A DNA stretch of 64,000 nucleotides from GCA-002282575 sp964519885 (GCA_964519885.1 CAZFLX010000001.1:62001-126000); one strand, 5' to 3'. Numbered from the stretch's first letter, positions 16,729 through 26,124 are shown. Numbers and translations are program-made. The notes: a model not told the origin generated them from the sequence alone.

Positions 16729-17388
16729 TTATTTCCAAAAACCATGCTCGGCTAAAAAACCGGGCGTCAAGCTGGTTTGCTGGGACTGAGCTGACTGCCC
16801 AGTTAGCAAACGCTCCAAGTAGCGCGCAATAACATCGACTTCTAAATTCACCACTGACCCAACCGACAACTCACCCAAATTGGTTTCTTGTAGCGTATGA
16901 GGCACCAAATTAACGCTGAAGCTTTCGGCTTCGACACTATTTACCGTCAACGAAACACCATTAATGGTAATGGAACCTTTATGGGCCACATAATGCGCAA
17001 TATCTTTTGGCATGGCAAAAGTATAACGCCATGAAGCACCATCAACATCGATGCTTTTGACATGACCAACGGCATCGACGTGACCACTAACCATGTGGCC
17101 ACCCAAACGATCAGCCAAACGCAAGGCTTTCTCCAAATTGACCAGCGATCCCACAGACAATTGCTTAAACGCTGAAACCTTAAGTGTTTCATTGGAAACA
17201 TCGGCAACAAAACTCTTTGCCGTCATGGATACCACCGTCAGGCAAACACCGTTTACGGCAATCGAATCCCCTAAAGCGACATCCGACATATCCAACTTGC
17301 CAACCGCTATGCTCAGTTTCCAATCGCCACTGGCATTAGGTGCAATGGCACTGACCTGACCCACAGATTGAATAATACCCGTAAACAT
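16729..17388 (-). CDS. ribE: Riboflavin synthase, alpha subunit type
   Basis: 219 residues. It dismutates two lumazine molecules into riboflavin and the pyrimidine precursor. The protein is an internal duplication: the first barrel starts MFTGIIQSVGQV and contains GDSIAVNGVCLTV; the second contains KGSITINGVSLTV. The motif GGHMVSGHVD links them. The order ribD-ribE-ribB-ribH is typical of many gamma- and betaproteobacteria, where ribE sits in the operon, unlike E. coli ribC. It is 24 bases after ribD. Confidence 0.96.
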   Translation of the reverse strand: MFTGIIQSVGQVSAIAPNASGDWKLSIAVGKLDMSDVALGDSIAVNGVCLTVVSMTAKSFVADVSNETLKVSAFKQLSVGSLVNLEKALRLADRLGGHMVSGHVDAVGHVKSIDVDGASWRYTFAMPKDIAHYVAHKGSITINGVSLTVNSVEAESFSVNLVPHTLQETNLGELSVGSVVNLEVDVIARYLERLLTGQSAQSQQTSLTPGFLAEHGFWK

Positions 17389-17412
17389 TCCAGCTTCCTT
17401 TAATTGTCTGAA

Positions 17413-18567
17413 TTAGGAATTAACCGCCAAAGGCGGTAACCAACGGCTACGCAAATCATGACCGATGCGTCGCTGCTCTAACAAACACCAATGACTCACC
17501 TGCTGCATCGACGTCAAGGCTGGTAGACCAGCCAATGCCGAGCGGGCTTCTCCCATGAGCGCTCCCGAAGTATACCACCATAATTCATCCACCACGCCCG
17601 AAGCGATTGCACTGGCGGTTAAATTAGCGCCTGCCTCTATCAATACGTCATTAATGGTAAAGGTTTCTGCCAACAGCCTCATGACATCAACTAGGTTTAA
17701 TCGCCCTGATTCGTCCAAGGCAACAGCCAATACGCCCACACCCTGTTGTTTAAATAGACTGACTTTTTCGGCTTGTTGCGTTAACGCATCTTGAGAAGTC
17801 AGGATAAGCAGATCGCCAGCGCATTGAAATAATTGAGCATTGAGCGGAGAACGCAAATGCGTATCTAAGACTACCCTTAAGGGTTGAAAGGATTCGAAAC
17901 CGGCTAAGCGCACCGTCAACTTTGGATTGTCTGCTAATAGCGTATCAACACCCGTAACGATAGCACCAGAAAGCGTCCTCAGTTGTTGCACATCGGCACG
18001 AGCCGCCTCACTGGTAATCCATTGACTTTGACCGTTGATCAGTGCTGTTTTACCATCCAAACTCGCACCCACTTTAGCACGCACAAACGGAAGTCGGCGT
18101 TCCATGCGCGATAAGAAACCCACATTCAACCCGCGCGCTGAAGCTTCCATCAGCCCGACATCGACTTGAATGCCTGCACTACGTAATCGTGCAATACCCG
18201 TACCAGATACTAGCGGATTCGGGTCTTGCATCGCCACTACCACTCTTGCCACGCCCGCTGCTGTTAAGGCATCACAACAGGGCGGGGTTCGACCATGATG
18301 GCTACATGGCTCTAAGGTAACATAAGCCGTCGCACCCTGCGAGTGCTCTCCTGCCATACGCAAGGCATGAACTTCAGCATGTGGCGTACCCGCTCGCTGA
18401 TGCCAACCCTCGCCGACCACAACACCGTTTTTCACCAGCACACAGCCCACCGCTGGATTAGGTCTCACAGTAAATTGACCGCGCTCGGCTAAACGAATCG
18501 CCTGCGCCATGTAATGCGCATCTTCTGTCGAGAAAGGTTTGATGAGAGACAAGTCAGCCCAACTCAC
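17413..18567 (-). CDS. ribD: Bifunctional diaminohydroxyphosphoribosylaminopyrimidine deaminase/reductase
   Basis: 384 residues. It carries out the second and third steps of the pyrimidine branch of riboflavin synthesis. The N-terminal deaminase has the zinc motifs HAEVHAL and PCSHHGRTPPC; the C-terminal reductase includes KVGASLDGK and WITSEAARADV. The start is GTG, overlapping the nrdR TAG by one base (TAGTG); the nearest ATG is 18 codons later, inside the conserved YMAQAIRLAERG helix, so GTG is preferred. The nrdR-ribD coupling is widely conserved. Confidence 0.95.
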   Translation of the reverse strand: MSWADLSLIKPFSTEDAHYMAQAIRLAERGQFTVRPNPAVGCVLVKNGVVVGEGWHQRAGTPHAEVHALRMAGEHSQGATAYVTLEPCSHHGRTPPCCDALTAAGVARVVVAMQDPNPLVSGTGIARLRSAGIQVDVGLMEASARGLNVGFLSRMERRLPFVRAKVGASLDGKTALINGQSQWITSEAARADVQQLRTLSGAIVTGVDTLLADNPKLTVRLAGFESFQPLRVVLDTHLRSPLNAQLFQCAGDLLILTSQDALTQQAEKVSLFKQQGVGVLAVALDESGRLNLVDVMRLLAETFTINDVLIEAGANLTASAIASGVVDELWWYTSGALMGEARSALAGLPALTSMQQVSHWCLLEQRRIGHDLRSRWLPPLAVNS

Positions 18568-19034
18568 TAACTTTTGGCTGCAGTGCCGTCGAGCAATCGA
18601 AGAATTTCGGTTTGAAAGGCTTGCACGTCTTGAAAACTTCGATAGACAGAAGCATAACGCACATAAGCCACCTGATCCAAGCCTTTCAACTCTTGCATCA
18701 CCCAGTCACCGACTTGACTGGCCGGCAACTCACGCACACCCTCTGCCATCACTTTATGACGAATACGTGTTACCGCATCCTCAATAGCGTCAGCATCGAC
18801 AGGACGTTTTTCTAGGGCACGCATCATGCCAGCACGAATCTTAGCATCGTCATAGCGTTCACGATTACCGTCACGTTTAATGACGCGTGGTAACGCTACC
18901 TCAATCACCTCGTAAGTCGTGAATCGCTCATTACACTTATGGCACTCACGACGACGACGCACTTGTGCGCCATCGACCGCAAGCCTTGAGTCGATGACTT
19001 TGGTGTCGGAGGCTCCGCAAAAGGGACAATTCAT
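18567..19034 (-). CDS. nrdR: Transcriptional repressor NrdR
   Basis: 155 residues. NrdR represses ribonucleotide reductase genes according to ATP/dATP occupancy. The N-terminal zinc ribbon has CPFCGA and CHKC, and the following ATP-cone domain has RVIKRDGNRERYD. Length is typical. The ribosome site (AGG, seven bases before ATG) lies within the terminal inverted repeat of the element that fills the gap to glyA, so the element may contribute to its translation. Confidence 0.96.
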   Translation of the reverse strand: MNCPFCGASDTKVIDSRLAVDGAQVRRRRECHKCNERFTTYEVIEVALPRVIKRDGNRERYDDAKIRAGMMRALEKRPVDADAIEDAVTRIRHKVMAEGVRELPASQVGDWVMQELKGLDQVAYVRYASVYRSFQDVQAFQTEILRLLDGTAAKS

Positions 19035-19035
19035 A

Positions 19036-19227
19036 TTAAAACCTATTCCGCTGTTACATTACTTTGTTGTCGCAGTGCTCGAAGTTGTCATGTACCTAGT
19101 GTACACTCCTACTTCTGTGCGCTACTCCGCCGCGTACTGAAACAGCTCATCACGGTTTGTAAAAACTGCATGAATCGCTTGTTTCATCACCAAATTTTGC
19201 GCCAGATATCAGCGCAATAGGTTTTAA
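19036..19227. repeat. Palindromic intergenic repeat, composite copy C with 12-bp terminal inverted repeats
   Basis: The whole gap between the nrdR start and the glyA stop is bounded by TTAAAACCTATT (19036-19047) and its exact reverse complement AATAGGTTTTAA (19216-19227). The left 120 or so bases are a full family member in opposite orientation (core GTACCTAGTGTACACTCC, inner arms GCTGTT 19050-19055 and AACAGC 19141-19146). The right part, from about 19180, is a short degenerate copy. The right end includes the glyA TAA. No coding sequence is supported inside. Confidence 0.8.
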
Positions 19228-20483
19228 GCGTATACAGGCAAACGTGAACAAACTGCCACCACTTTGGCAATCACTGCATCACGCACTTGCGCTTCATTGT
19301 CTTTACCGATACTGTCTAACACATCGCACATCCAGCCAGCCAATTCGGTACATTCAACTTCGGTGAAACCACGTGATGTCACCGCAGGTGTACCCACACG
19401 AATACCACTGGTCACAAACGGAGATTGAGGATCGTTAGGAACTGCGTTTTTGTTAATGGTAATGTGTGCAGCACCCAAAGCCGCATCAGCTTGTTTACCT
19501 GTCAGACCTTGCGCCACCAAATCAACTAAGAAAAGGTGATTGTCGGTACCGCCAGAAACCACTTTATAGCCACGCTCGATAAAGACTTTTGCCATGGCTT
19601 GTGCGTTTTTAATCACTTGAGCAGCATAAGCTTTGAACTCTGGTTCTAGAGCCTCTTTGAAAGCAATCGCTTTAGCGGCAATCACGTGCATTAACGGACC
19701 ACCTTGGGTGCCTGGGAAAACGCGAGAAGCAACGGCTTTTTCAATCGCTTCGTTGGCTTTACCTAAGATTAGGCCTCCGCGAGGACCGCGTAGCGTTTTA
19801 TGCGTAGTTGTGGTGACCACATCCGCATAGGGCAAAGGATTCGGATACAGACCCGCCGCCACCAAACCCGCCACGTGCGCCATATCAACAAATAGGTAAG
19901 CACCGACTTCATCGGCAATGGCACGGAACGCCGCCCAATCCATCGTTTTAGAGTAAGCCGAGAAACCCGCGATAATCATTTTAGGCTTGTGTTCTAAAGC
20001 TAATTTACGTACCTCTTCCATTTGCACGATGCCATTGTCATCAACACCATACTGAACTGAGTTATAAATTTTGCCCGAGAAATTAACCTTAGCGCCATGG
20101 GTTAAATGACCACCATGTGCCAAGCTCATACCCAAAACAGTATCACCCGGATTCAATAAAGCCTGAAACACAGCACCATTCGCTTGCGAGCCTGAATGGG
20201 GTTGCACATTTGCCCAATCTGCACCAAACAAGGCTTTGGCACGATCAATCGCGACCTGTTCAGCAACATCCACATACTCACAGCCGCCATAGTAACGCTT
20301 ACCTGGATAGCCTTCGGCATACTTATTGGTAAGCACGCTACCTTGGGCTTCCATAACACGAGGACTGGTGTAGTTTTCAGAAGCAATCAGTTCAATATGA
20401 TCTTCCTGACGTTGCGCTTCATCGCTGATAGCGCGCGCAATTACATCATCATAGCCAGCAATAGTCATTGATTTGGTAAACAT
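19224..20483 (-). CDS. glyA: Serine hydroxymethyltransferase
   Basis: 419 residues from the ATG giving MFTKSMTIAGYDD; a longer frame from 20549 has a hydrophobic non-conserved N-terminus and lacks the ribosome site (CGAGGACTT) that precedes the chosen ATG. The enzyme interconverts serine and glycine and loads tetrahydrofolate with a C1 unit. The PLP lysine lies in VTTTTHKTLRGPRGG; HIELIASENYTSPRV and NKYAEGYPGKRYYGG are also typical. It lies upstream of nrdR and the rib genes in a conserved order, but separated by a 190-base repeat region. Confidence 0.97.
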   Translation of the reverse strand: MFTKSMTIAGYDDVIARAISDEAQRQEDHIELIASENYTSPRVMEAQGSVLTNKYAEGYPGKRYYGGCEYVDVAEQVAIDRAKALFGADWANVQPHSGSQANGAVFQALLNPGDTVLGMSLAHGGHLTHGAKVNFSGKIYNSVQYGVDDNGIVQMEEVRKLALEHKPKMIIAGFSAYSKTMDWAAFRAIADEVGAYLFVDMAHVAGLVAAGLYPNPLPYADVVTTTTHKTLRGPRGGLILGKANEAIEKAVASRVFPGTQGGPLMHVIAAKAIAFKEALEPEFKAYAAQVIKNAQAMAKVFIERGYKVVSGGTDNHLFLVDLVAQGLTGKQADAALGAAHITINKNAVPNDPQSPFVTSGIRVGTPAVTSRGFTEVECTELAGWMCDVLDSIGKDNEAQVRDAVIAKVVAVCSRLPVYA

Positions 20484-20640
20484 GACAAGTCCTCGGTAAA
20501 AAAATTGAATAAGTACCACTATTGTACCAGCAAAGCTAAAACAGCCCAATATGTAGGGGGAAAGAATTTTTCTCGCCCTCCAAAAACAGCGCGAAATAGG
20601 CTGTGCTCAGGGACAAGTAGACAAAACAATCACTGATAAC

Positions 20641-20669
20641 AAAAAACCCAGCAGGACGCTGGGTTTTTT
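20641..20669. terminator. Bidirectional intrinsic terminator
   Basis: A perfect 12-base stem AAAAAACCCAGC/GCTGGGTTTTTT with a five-base loop lies 18 bases past the stop of the secreted metallo-hydrolase gene. A- and T-tracts make it usable on both strands. It insulates glyA from the gene upstream. Confidence 0.9.
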
Positions 20670-20686
20670 GATGGCTGAACCGACGA

Positions 20687-21493
20687 TTAAAACTTAATCG
20701 TTTCACCCACTTTCATCACTTTCAGATTAGCCTTAGCACCACGCTTTTTCAGTGCTTTAGCAAAATCTTCGGGCGTACCGCTTAAAATATTAAAGGTGCC
20801 GTAGTGATTCGGAATCGCCATTTTTGGATTCACCAATTTCACTGCTTCCGCAGCACGTTCAGGCCCCATGGTGAAGCGGTCACCAATGGCTACCAGCATG
20901 GCATCGATCTTACCAAACTCATTCACCAACTTCATGTCAGAAAACAAGTCGGTATCACCCGTATGATAGAAACGCGGACCATCTTTAACTGAAACAACAA
21001 AACCCACGGCAATACCAGCTTCTTTCAGGTCGCCACCTTCTAACTCAACGCTGCCACCATGAATCGCTGGCACAAAACCAATTTTGATCTCGCCGTCCAA
21101 CAGACTAATTTCACCGCCGGGAAAACCTGCAGTCCCCATATTGAACTGACCTTCCGGGAACTTCATGTGTTTCACCATTGCTTTACCCAGCTCTAAGGTC
21201 GAAACCAACATAGCGGTCGGATTATTTTCAGCAATCGCTGTCGCATCGGCAACATGATCAAAATGACCATGCGTGGCTAAAATCAGACTCACATCATCCA
21301 AAGCTTCCATATCTTTCTTAGCATTGGGGTTGGTTGGATTATTGATCCACGGATCAATAATGACGGTTTTACCCGAAGGCGTGACAATTTTATAAGTCGA
21401 ATGCCCGTACCAAGTCAGTTGAGTCGCCGCTAGCGCTGGGATAGCTAAAGCTAAAGCACCGGTGGCGATGATGGTTTTAACGAATTGCTTCAT
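20687..21493 (-). CDS. Secreted metallo-beta-lactamase-fold hydrolase, UPF0173-like
   Basis: 268 residues. A Sec signal peptide (basic start, hydrophobic ATGALALAIPALA, cleavage near Ala22-Ala23) precedes a metallo-beta-lactamase fold like UPF0173/UlaG-like hydrolases: LTWYGHSTYKI, DPWINNP, the metal motif HGHFDH at 75-80, FYHTGDTDLF and IPNHYGTF. UPF0173 members are mostly cytoplasmic, so the export signal is notable. Substrate unknown. It stands alone: 103 bases after glyS and followed by a strong terminator, so it may be a separate transcript. Confidence 0.85.
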   Translation of the reverse strand: MKQFVKTIIATGALALAIPALAATQLTWYGHSTYKIVTPSGKTVIIDPWINNPTNPNAKKDMEALDDVSLILATHGHFDHVADATAIAENNPTAMLVSTLELGKAMVKHMKFPEGQFNMGTAGFPGGEISLLDGEIKIGFVPAIHGGSVELEGGDLKEAGIAVGFVVSVKDGPRFYHTGDTDLFSDMKLVNEFGKIDAMLVAIGDRFTMGPERAAEAVKLVNPKMAIPNHYGTFNILSGTPEDFAKALKKRGAKANLKVMKVGETIKF

Positions 21494-21596
21494 GTGGCGT
21501 CACCTCTTGTTATATCTAAAAATTATATGTAAATTTGCCGTTAACAAACTAAGGCTGTAAAGTTGGATGCAAAATCACATCAACATCGTCACTATA

Positions 21597-23651
21597 TTAC
21601 AGTTGACCAATATCCGCAACCAAACTCATTAACTGATGCGCACCAACCAGAAGCGCTAAACGATTATTACGTAACGCCTCATCCTCTACATTCACCATCA
21701 CATCGGCAAAGAAAGCATCAGCTGGCTCGCGTAACGCCGATAATGTTTGCAACACTTGCGCATAATTTCCCTGAGCAAAAGCGGCTTGCGCTTCCACTTC
21801 AATATCACATAAAGCCAACCAAAGCTGTTGCTCTGCGCCCGCCTGTAATAATGCGGTATTCACCACGGCATTGCTGCTAGGCGATTTTTTCAGAATATTA
21901 CCAATACGCTTATTGGCAGCTGCCAAGGCTTGGGCTTCCGATAGTTGAACAAAATGCTCGACAGCTTGCAAACGACGCCACATGTCTAAGGGTTGCGCCG
22001 ATGCAACGACACGCACGGCTTCAAACCATTCAGGTTTTACGCCCGTTTCGACCGCATAGCCTTTGAAACGTGCCACCACGAAATCGACGATTTGAGTCAC
22101 CAAATCAGCATTAACCACAGGATTGTGTAACGCTAAAGCTTCACGCACCCAATAATCAATATCGATCGCCAGTTCAGACTCAACAGCAATACGCACGATA
22201 CCCAAAGCAGCACGACGCAGTGCAAAGGGATCTTTATCGCCTGTTGGAATCATGCCCGCATAAAAAATTCCGGTCAGTGTATCGAACTTATCGGCTAAAG
22301 CGACCGATTGCGCGACAGAATTGTTCGGCAGTTCAGCTCCGCCACCCTTTGGCCAATAATGCTGTTCAATCGCATATGCCACATCGGCATCTTCATTGGC
22401 TTGCAGCGCATAATAACGCCCCATAATACCTTGCAGTTCGGGAAACTCACCCACCATGCCCGACATAAGATCACATTTAGCAAGGCGCGCCGCTCGACCC
22501 GCCAATTCAGGTGATGAACCCAGGTGTTTCGCCATCGCAGCCGCGAGCGTTTCAACACGTTCGACTTTATCAAACACGCTGCCCAAATCTTTCTGGAAAA
22601 TCACCGTTTTTAAGGGTTGCAACCAAGCTTCCATCGAATGCTTTAAGTCTTGTTGCCAGAAGAAACGCGCATCGGACAAACGTGGACGTACCACTTTTTC
22701 ATTGCCTTCGCGAATTTGTGCCACATCGGTACTATCGATATTGGTAATGACAATAAATACGGGCGTTAATTTACCCTGCGCATCAACCGTGTGGAAATAT
22801 TTTTGATTGGCTTTCATCGTTGAAATGAGACACTCTTGTGGTACTTGCAAAAAATCTTCATCAAAACGACAAGTAACGGCACTTGGCCACTCAACCAAAG
22901 CCGCTACTTCTTCCACCAGATCAGGATCAATTTCTGCCACCACGCCCGCATTTTTTGCCGCCGCTTGCACCAAATCGACAATACTATCCATACGTGCATT
23001 AAAGCTGGCAACGACAAAGGCTTTTGCCAGTGTTTGCTCGTAGCTCGAAGCATCTTTCAACAACACTAACTCAGGGTGATGCACACGATGACCAACACTC
23101 ACTTGTGCGGATTCAACACCCAGAATGCGACACGGCAATACATCCTCACCCAACAACAGCGTCACATGTTTTACAGGACGAACAAATTCTGCGTCCCCTG
23201 CACCCCAACGCATGCGCTTAGGAATGGGTAAGTCAGCAAGAGCCTTTTCTACCATAGCAGGCAACAAATCGCGCGTATGACCGCCTTTAATAACCTGTTT
23301 CACCGCCATCCACACGCCCTTAGGGGTATCGACTTCGATCAGATCGACAATGGCAACGCCATTGGTACGTGCAAAACCTTCCAGTGCCTTACTCGGATTA
23401 CCATCTTCATCGAAAGCTTGTGCTTTGGGGGGACCTTGACGCTCTTGTACACGGTCTTCTTGCTGGAGTTGCAAATCGCACACACGCACAGCTAAACGGC
23501 GTGGCGTGGCAAAGGGTTCGATAGCACCATGAGTTAAGTTAGCTGCAACCAATTGTTTGGCGATACCATCGGCAAAAGCCTGCATTAAACGCTTTAGGGC
23601 TTTAGGTGGTAATTCTTCGGTGGCAATTTCAACTAAAAAATTGGCTTTCAT
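21597..23651 (-). CDS. glyS: Glycine--tRNA ligase beta subunit
   Basis: 684 residues, the normal length. It forms the alpha2-beta2 glycyl-tRNA synthetase with GlyQ and provides tRNA binding. N-terminal LVEIATEELPPKAL, the TFATPRRLAVRV-like segment, and DKFDTLTGIFYAGMIPTGDKDPFALRRAALG are strong signatures; the C-terminus holds the DALR-type anticodon-binding region. The ATG overlaps the glyQ TAA by one base. The two-subunit form is usual in gammaproteobacteria. Confidence 0.98.
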   Translation of the reverse strand: MKANFLVEIATEELPPKALKRLMQAFADGIAKQLVAANLTHGAIEPFATPRRLAVRVCDLQLQQEDRVQERQGPPKAQAFDEDGNPSKALEGFARTNGVAIVDLIEVDTPKGVWMAVKQVIKGGHTRDLLPAMVEKALADLPIPKRMRWGAGDAEFVRPVKHVTLLLGEDVLPCRILGVESAQVSVGHRVHHPELVLLKDASSYEQTLAKAFVVASFNARMDSIVDLVQAAAKNAGVVAEIDPDLVEEVAALVEWPSAVTCRFDEDFLQVPQECLISTMKANQKYFHTVDAQGKLTPVFIVITNIDSTDVAQIREGNEKVVRPRLSDARFFWQQDLKHSMEAWLQPLKTVIFQKDLGSVFDKVERVETLAAAMAKHLGSSPELAGRAARLAKCDLMSGMVGEFPELQGIMGRYYALQANEDADVAYAIEQHYWPKGGGAELPNNSVAQSVALADKFDTLTGIFYAGMIPTGDKDPFALRRAALGIVRIAVESELAIDIDYWVREALALHNPVVNADLVTQIVDFVVARFKGYAVETGVKPEWFEAVRVVASAQPLDMWRRLQAVEHFVQLSEAQALAAANKRIGNILKKSPSSNAVVNTALLQAGAEQQLWLALCDIEVEAQAAFAQGNYAQVLQTLSALREPADAFFADVMVNVEDEALRNNRLALLVGAHQLMSLVADIGQL

Positions 23652-24586
23652 TACACACCCTCCTTCACATCAACTTTACACATCGGGAAACCTAAGGCCT
23701 CACGTCTGGCTACGTAGGCTTCGGCGACTTGCTTGGCCATCGCACGCACCCGACCAATAAAGCGTTGACGTTCCGTTACTGAAATGGCTTTACGCGCATC
23801 TAATAGGTTAAAGCTGTGTGAGGCTTGTACCACTTGTTCATAAGCAGGCAAAGGTAAATCTTGACTAATCAGTGAATTGAAAGCGGTTTCACAATCATCG
23901 AAGGTTTTAAACAAAACATCAGTGTTAGCATGTTCAAAGTTGTAAGTAGACATTTCCACTTCGTTTTGATGGAAAACATCGCCGTAGGTCACTTTACCCT
24001 GTGGACCATCAACCCAAGTCAAATCGTAAACGCTGTCCACTCCTTGTAAATACATGGCAATGCGCTCAAGGCCATAGGTAATCTCCCCCGACACAGGACG
24101 ACACTCTAGTCCACCAACTTGTTGGAAATAGGTGAATTGAGTCACTTCCATACCGTTCAGCCAAACTTCCCAACCTAGCCCCCAAGCGCCAAGTGTCGGA
24201 GACTCCCAGTTATCTTCAACAAAGCGGATATCATGAACCTTGCGGTCAACACCCATCATTTCCAATGACTGTAAATATAAATCTTGAATATTGTCGGGTG
24301 ATGGCTTGAGCAACACTTGAAATTGATAGTAATGCTGCAAACGATTCGGGTTTTCACCATAACGACCGTCGGTTGGACGACGACAAGGCTGCACATAAGC
24401 CGTGCGCCATGGCTCTGGTCCCAATGCACGCAAGAAAGTAGCCGAATGAAAGGTTCCAGCACCCATTGGCATATCATAAGGTTGAATCACCACACAGCCT
24501 TGTTGCGCCCAAAAGTCTTGCAACGCAGCAATGAGTCCTTGAAAAGTTTTAATATTGTGCTTAAGGGTGGCGGATGACACGGTCAT
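23651..24586 (-). CDS. glyQ: Glycine--tRNA ligase alpha subunit
   Basis: 311 residues. It holds the class II aminoacylation site for glycine. The N-terminus TFQGLIAALQDFWAQQGCV, then EPWRTAYVQPCRRPTDGRYG and GLGWEVWLNGMEVTQFTYFQQVGG are family signatures. It is the first gene of glyQS, divergent from the M23 peptidase with 164 bases between. The CRP-like palindrome in that gap lies about 100 bases upstream of its start and could affect it. Confidence 0.98.
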   Translation of the reverse strand: MTVSSATLKHNIKTFQGLIAALQDFWAQQGCVVIQPYDMPMGAGTFHSATFLRALGPEPWRTAYVQPCRRPTDGRYGENPNRLQHYYQFQVLLKPSPDNIQDLYLQSLEMMGVDRKVHDIRFVEDNWESPTLGAWGLGWEVWLNGMEVTQFTYFQQVGGLECRPVSGEITYGLERIAMYLQGVDSVYDLTWVDGPQGKVTYGDVFHQNEVEMSTYNFEHANTDVLFKTFDDCETAFNSLISQDLPLPAYEQVVQASHSFNLLDARKAISVTERQRFIGRVRAMAKQVAEAYVARREALGFPMCKVDVKEGV

Positions 24587-24680
24587 AACTCCAACAACAT
24601 CTGGGTAAAAATAGTCTTGTATTCTACCACAAGCAACAGGTTAATCTGATCAACATCAAGTCCAATGTAAAACTGACACT

Positions 24681-24709
24681 TTGCATGTGATTGCTATCAC
24701 AGGTATAAT
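24681..24709 (+). promoter_or_regulatory. Sigma-70 promoter for the M23 peptidase gene
   Basis: TTGCAT (24681-24686), a 17-base spacer, and a perfect TATAAT (24704-24709), 41 bases before the ATG. The best-formed sigma-70 promoter recognised in the window. Confidence 0.75.
24686..24701. promoter_or_regulatory. CRP/Vfr-type operator
   Basis: TGTGATTGCTATCACA is an exact match to the TGTGA-N6-TCACA core bound by CRP-family proteins, and it is a full 16-base palindrome apart from the centre. It occupies the spacer between the -35 and -10 of the peptidase promoter, where a bound protein should block RNA polymerase. No crp gene lies in the window, so the regulator is inferred. Confidence 0.65.
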
Positions 24710-24750
24710 GTTTAAATAAATTATCTTGTCCAAACATAGGTTACCCCCGC

Positions 24751-26118
24751 ATGATGGCAGAACTCAAACAACGCATGGCGCCCACCAAGCGCTTACACAA
24801 GCTGGTGATTGCCAGCAGCTTGACCCTCGCAACAATCGCTACAATTGCCTCCCTGCCGATTCAGGCCAACTTCCCTTCACAAGCTTTTGAACTTCCCTTG
24901 CCGGAAATGACGCGTCAAATTGATGAATCCTTAGCATTAATGGATGAAGTTGAAGAAACTGCCGAGTTGGTGAGTCAATGGGTCGAAGTCAAAAAAGGTG
25001 ATAATTTAGGCGTTATCATGGAGCGCGTTGGGTTAGGAGCCAGTGTTGCCGCTCAATTATCAGGGAGTCCTAATGGTGAAGCCTTCCGCAAGCTGCGAGC
25101 TGGCACTCACATGGAACTTAAGTTTGATGAAAACAATCAACTTGTTGCACTGAATTATCACTTTTCGAGTCTCAACATCCTCACAGCGGAAAAAACAGAC
25201 ACTGGTTTTGCCGTTCAGCAAGTGGTTAAACCGGTTGAAAGTCAAATTGTCAGCTTCAATGGTACCATTGACAACTCGCTTTTTTTAGATGGTCGCAAAG
25301 CCGGTATGCAAGCCCAGCAAATCATGGACATGGCGGATATTTTCGCCTGGGACATCGATTTTGGTCGTGAGTTACAGCCTGGCAATACCTTTAGTGCCGT
25401 GTTTGATGTGCCCTTTGCAGAAGGCAATGCGGTGGGATCGGGCAAGTTACTGTCTGCCCGCATCGTTATTGGTAAAAAAGAACATACCGCTTTCTACCAC
25501 GCTGCCAGCAAGGCTTACTACGATCAAGAAGGCAAAAGCTTACGCAAAGCCTTCAACCGCAACCCAGTTGATTATGTTCGCATTACCTCCGGTTTCAGCA
25601 AAGCCCGCTACCATCCTGTGTTACATGAAATGCGTGCCCACAAAGGCGTGGACTATGGTGCTCCCATTGGAACACCGGTTAAAGCTACCGGTGACGGTAA
25701 AGTCAGCATGAAGGGTTGGGGTAATGGTTATGGCAATATGATTACCATTCAACACGGTGCAACCTACACCACTGTCTATGGTCATCTATCTCGCTTCGCT
25801 AATGGTATTAAAGCCGGTAGTAACGTGAAACAAGGCGAAGTGATTGGTTATGTCGGCATGACGGGTTTGGCCAGTGGTCCGCATTTGCATTACGAATTCC
25901 GTGTCAAGGGTCAGCATGTCGATCCTTTAGGCGTGAAATTTGTTGAAGGGGATCCGTTAAAATCTAAAGATAAACCAGCATTTATGCAACAGGTGGCTCA
26001 ACTCACTGAACGTATGAATACACCGGTGTTGGATGATGCTACCATGGCGAAATTTAGTGATGATGCCAGCATTAACACTGAACCTACGCAAACGGCTTAT
26101 AACACACAGTTTGAGTAA
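24751..26118 (+). CDS. M23-family peptidoglycan DD-endopeptidase (MepM-like)
   Basis: 455 residues. After an N-terminal membrane anchor or signal (about residues 19-39) come an OapA/LysM-like region (WVEVKKGDNLGVIMERVGL) and a C-terminal LytM zinc peptidase domain. The metal site is visible as His297 and Asp301 (HKGVDYG) and HLHYEF with His378 and His380. It should cut peptide cross-links in the periplasm to allow wall growth. The tandem ATG at the start leaves one codon of uncertainty. anmK follows six bases later, linking wall opening to muropeptide recycling. The same peptidase-anmK pair occurs in Pseudomonas beside erpA and argC. Confidence 0.93.
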   Translation: MMAELKQRMAPTKRLHKLVIASSLTLATIATIASLPIQANFPSQAFELPLPEMTRQIDESLALMDEVEETAELVSQWVEVKKGDNLGVIMERVGLGASVAAQLSGSPNGEAFRKLRAGTHMELKFDENNQLVALNYHFSSLNILTAEKTDTGFAVQQVVKPVESQIVSFNGTIDNSLFLDGRKAGMQAQQIMDMADIFAWDIDFGRELQPGNTFSAVFDVPFAEGNAVGSGKLLSARIVIGKKEHTAFYHAASKAYYDQEGKSLRKAFNRNPVDYVRITSGFSKARYHPVLHEMRAHKGVDYGAPIGTPVKATGDGKVSMKGWGNGYGNMITIQHGATYTTVYGHLSRFANGIKAGSNVKQGEVIGYVGMTGLASGPHLHYEFRVKGQHVDPLGVKFVEGDPLKSKDKPAFMQQVAQLTERMNTPVLDDATMAKFSDDASINTEPTQTAYNTQFE

Positions 26119-26124
26119 GGTTGC

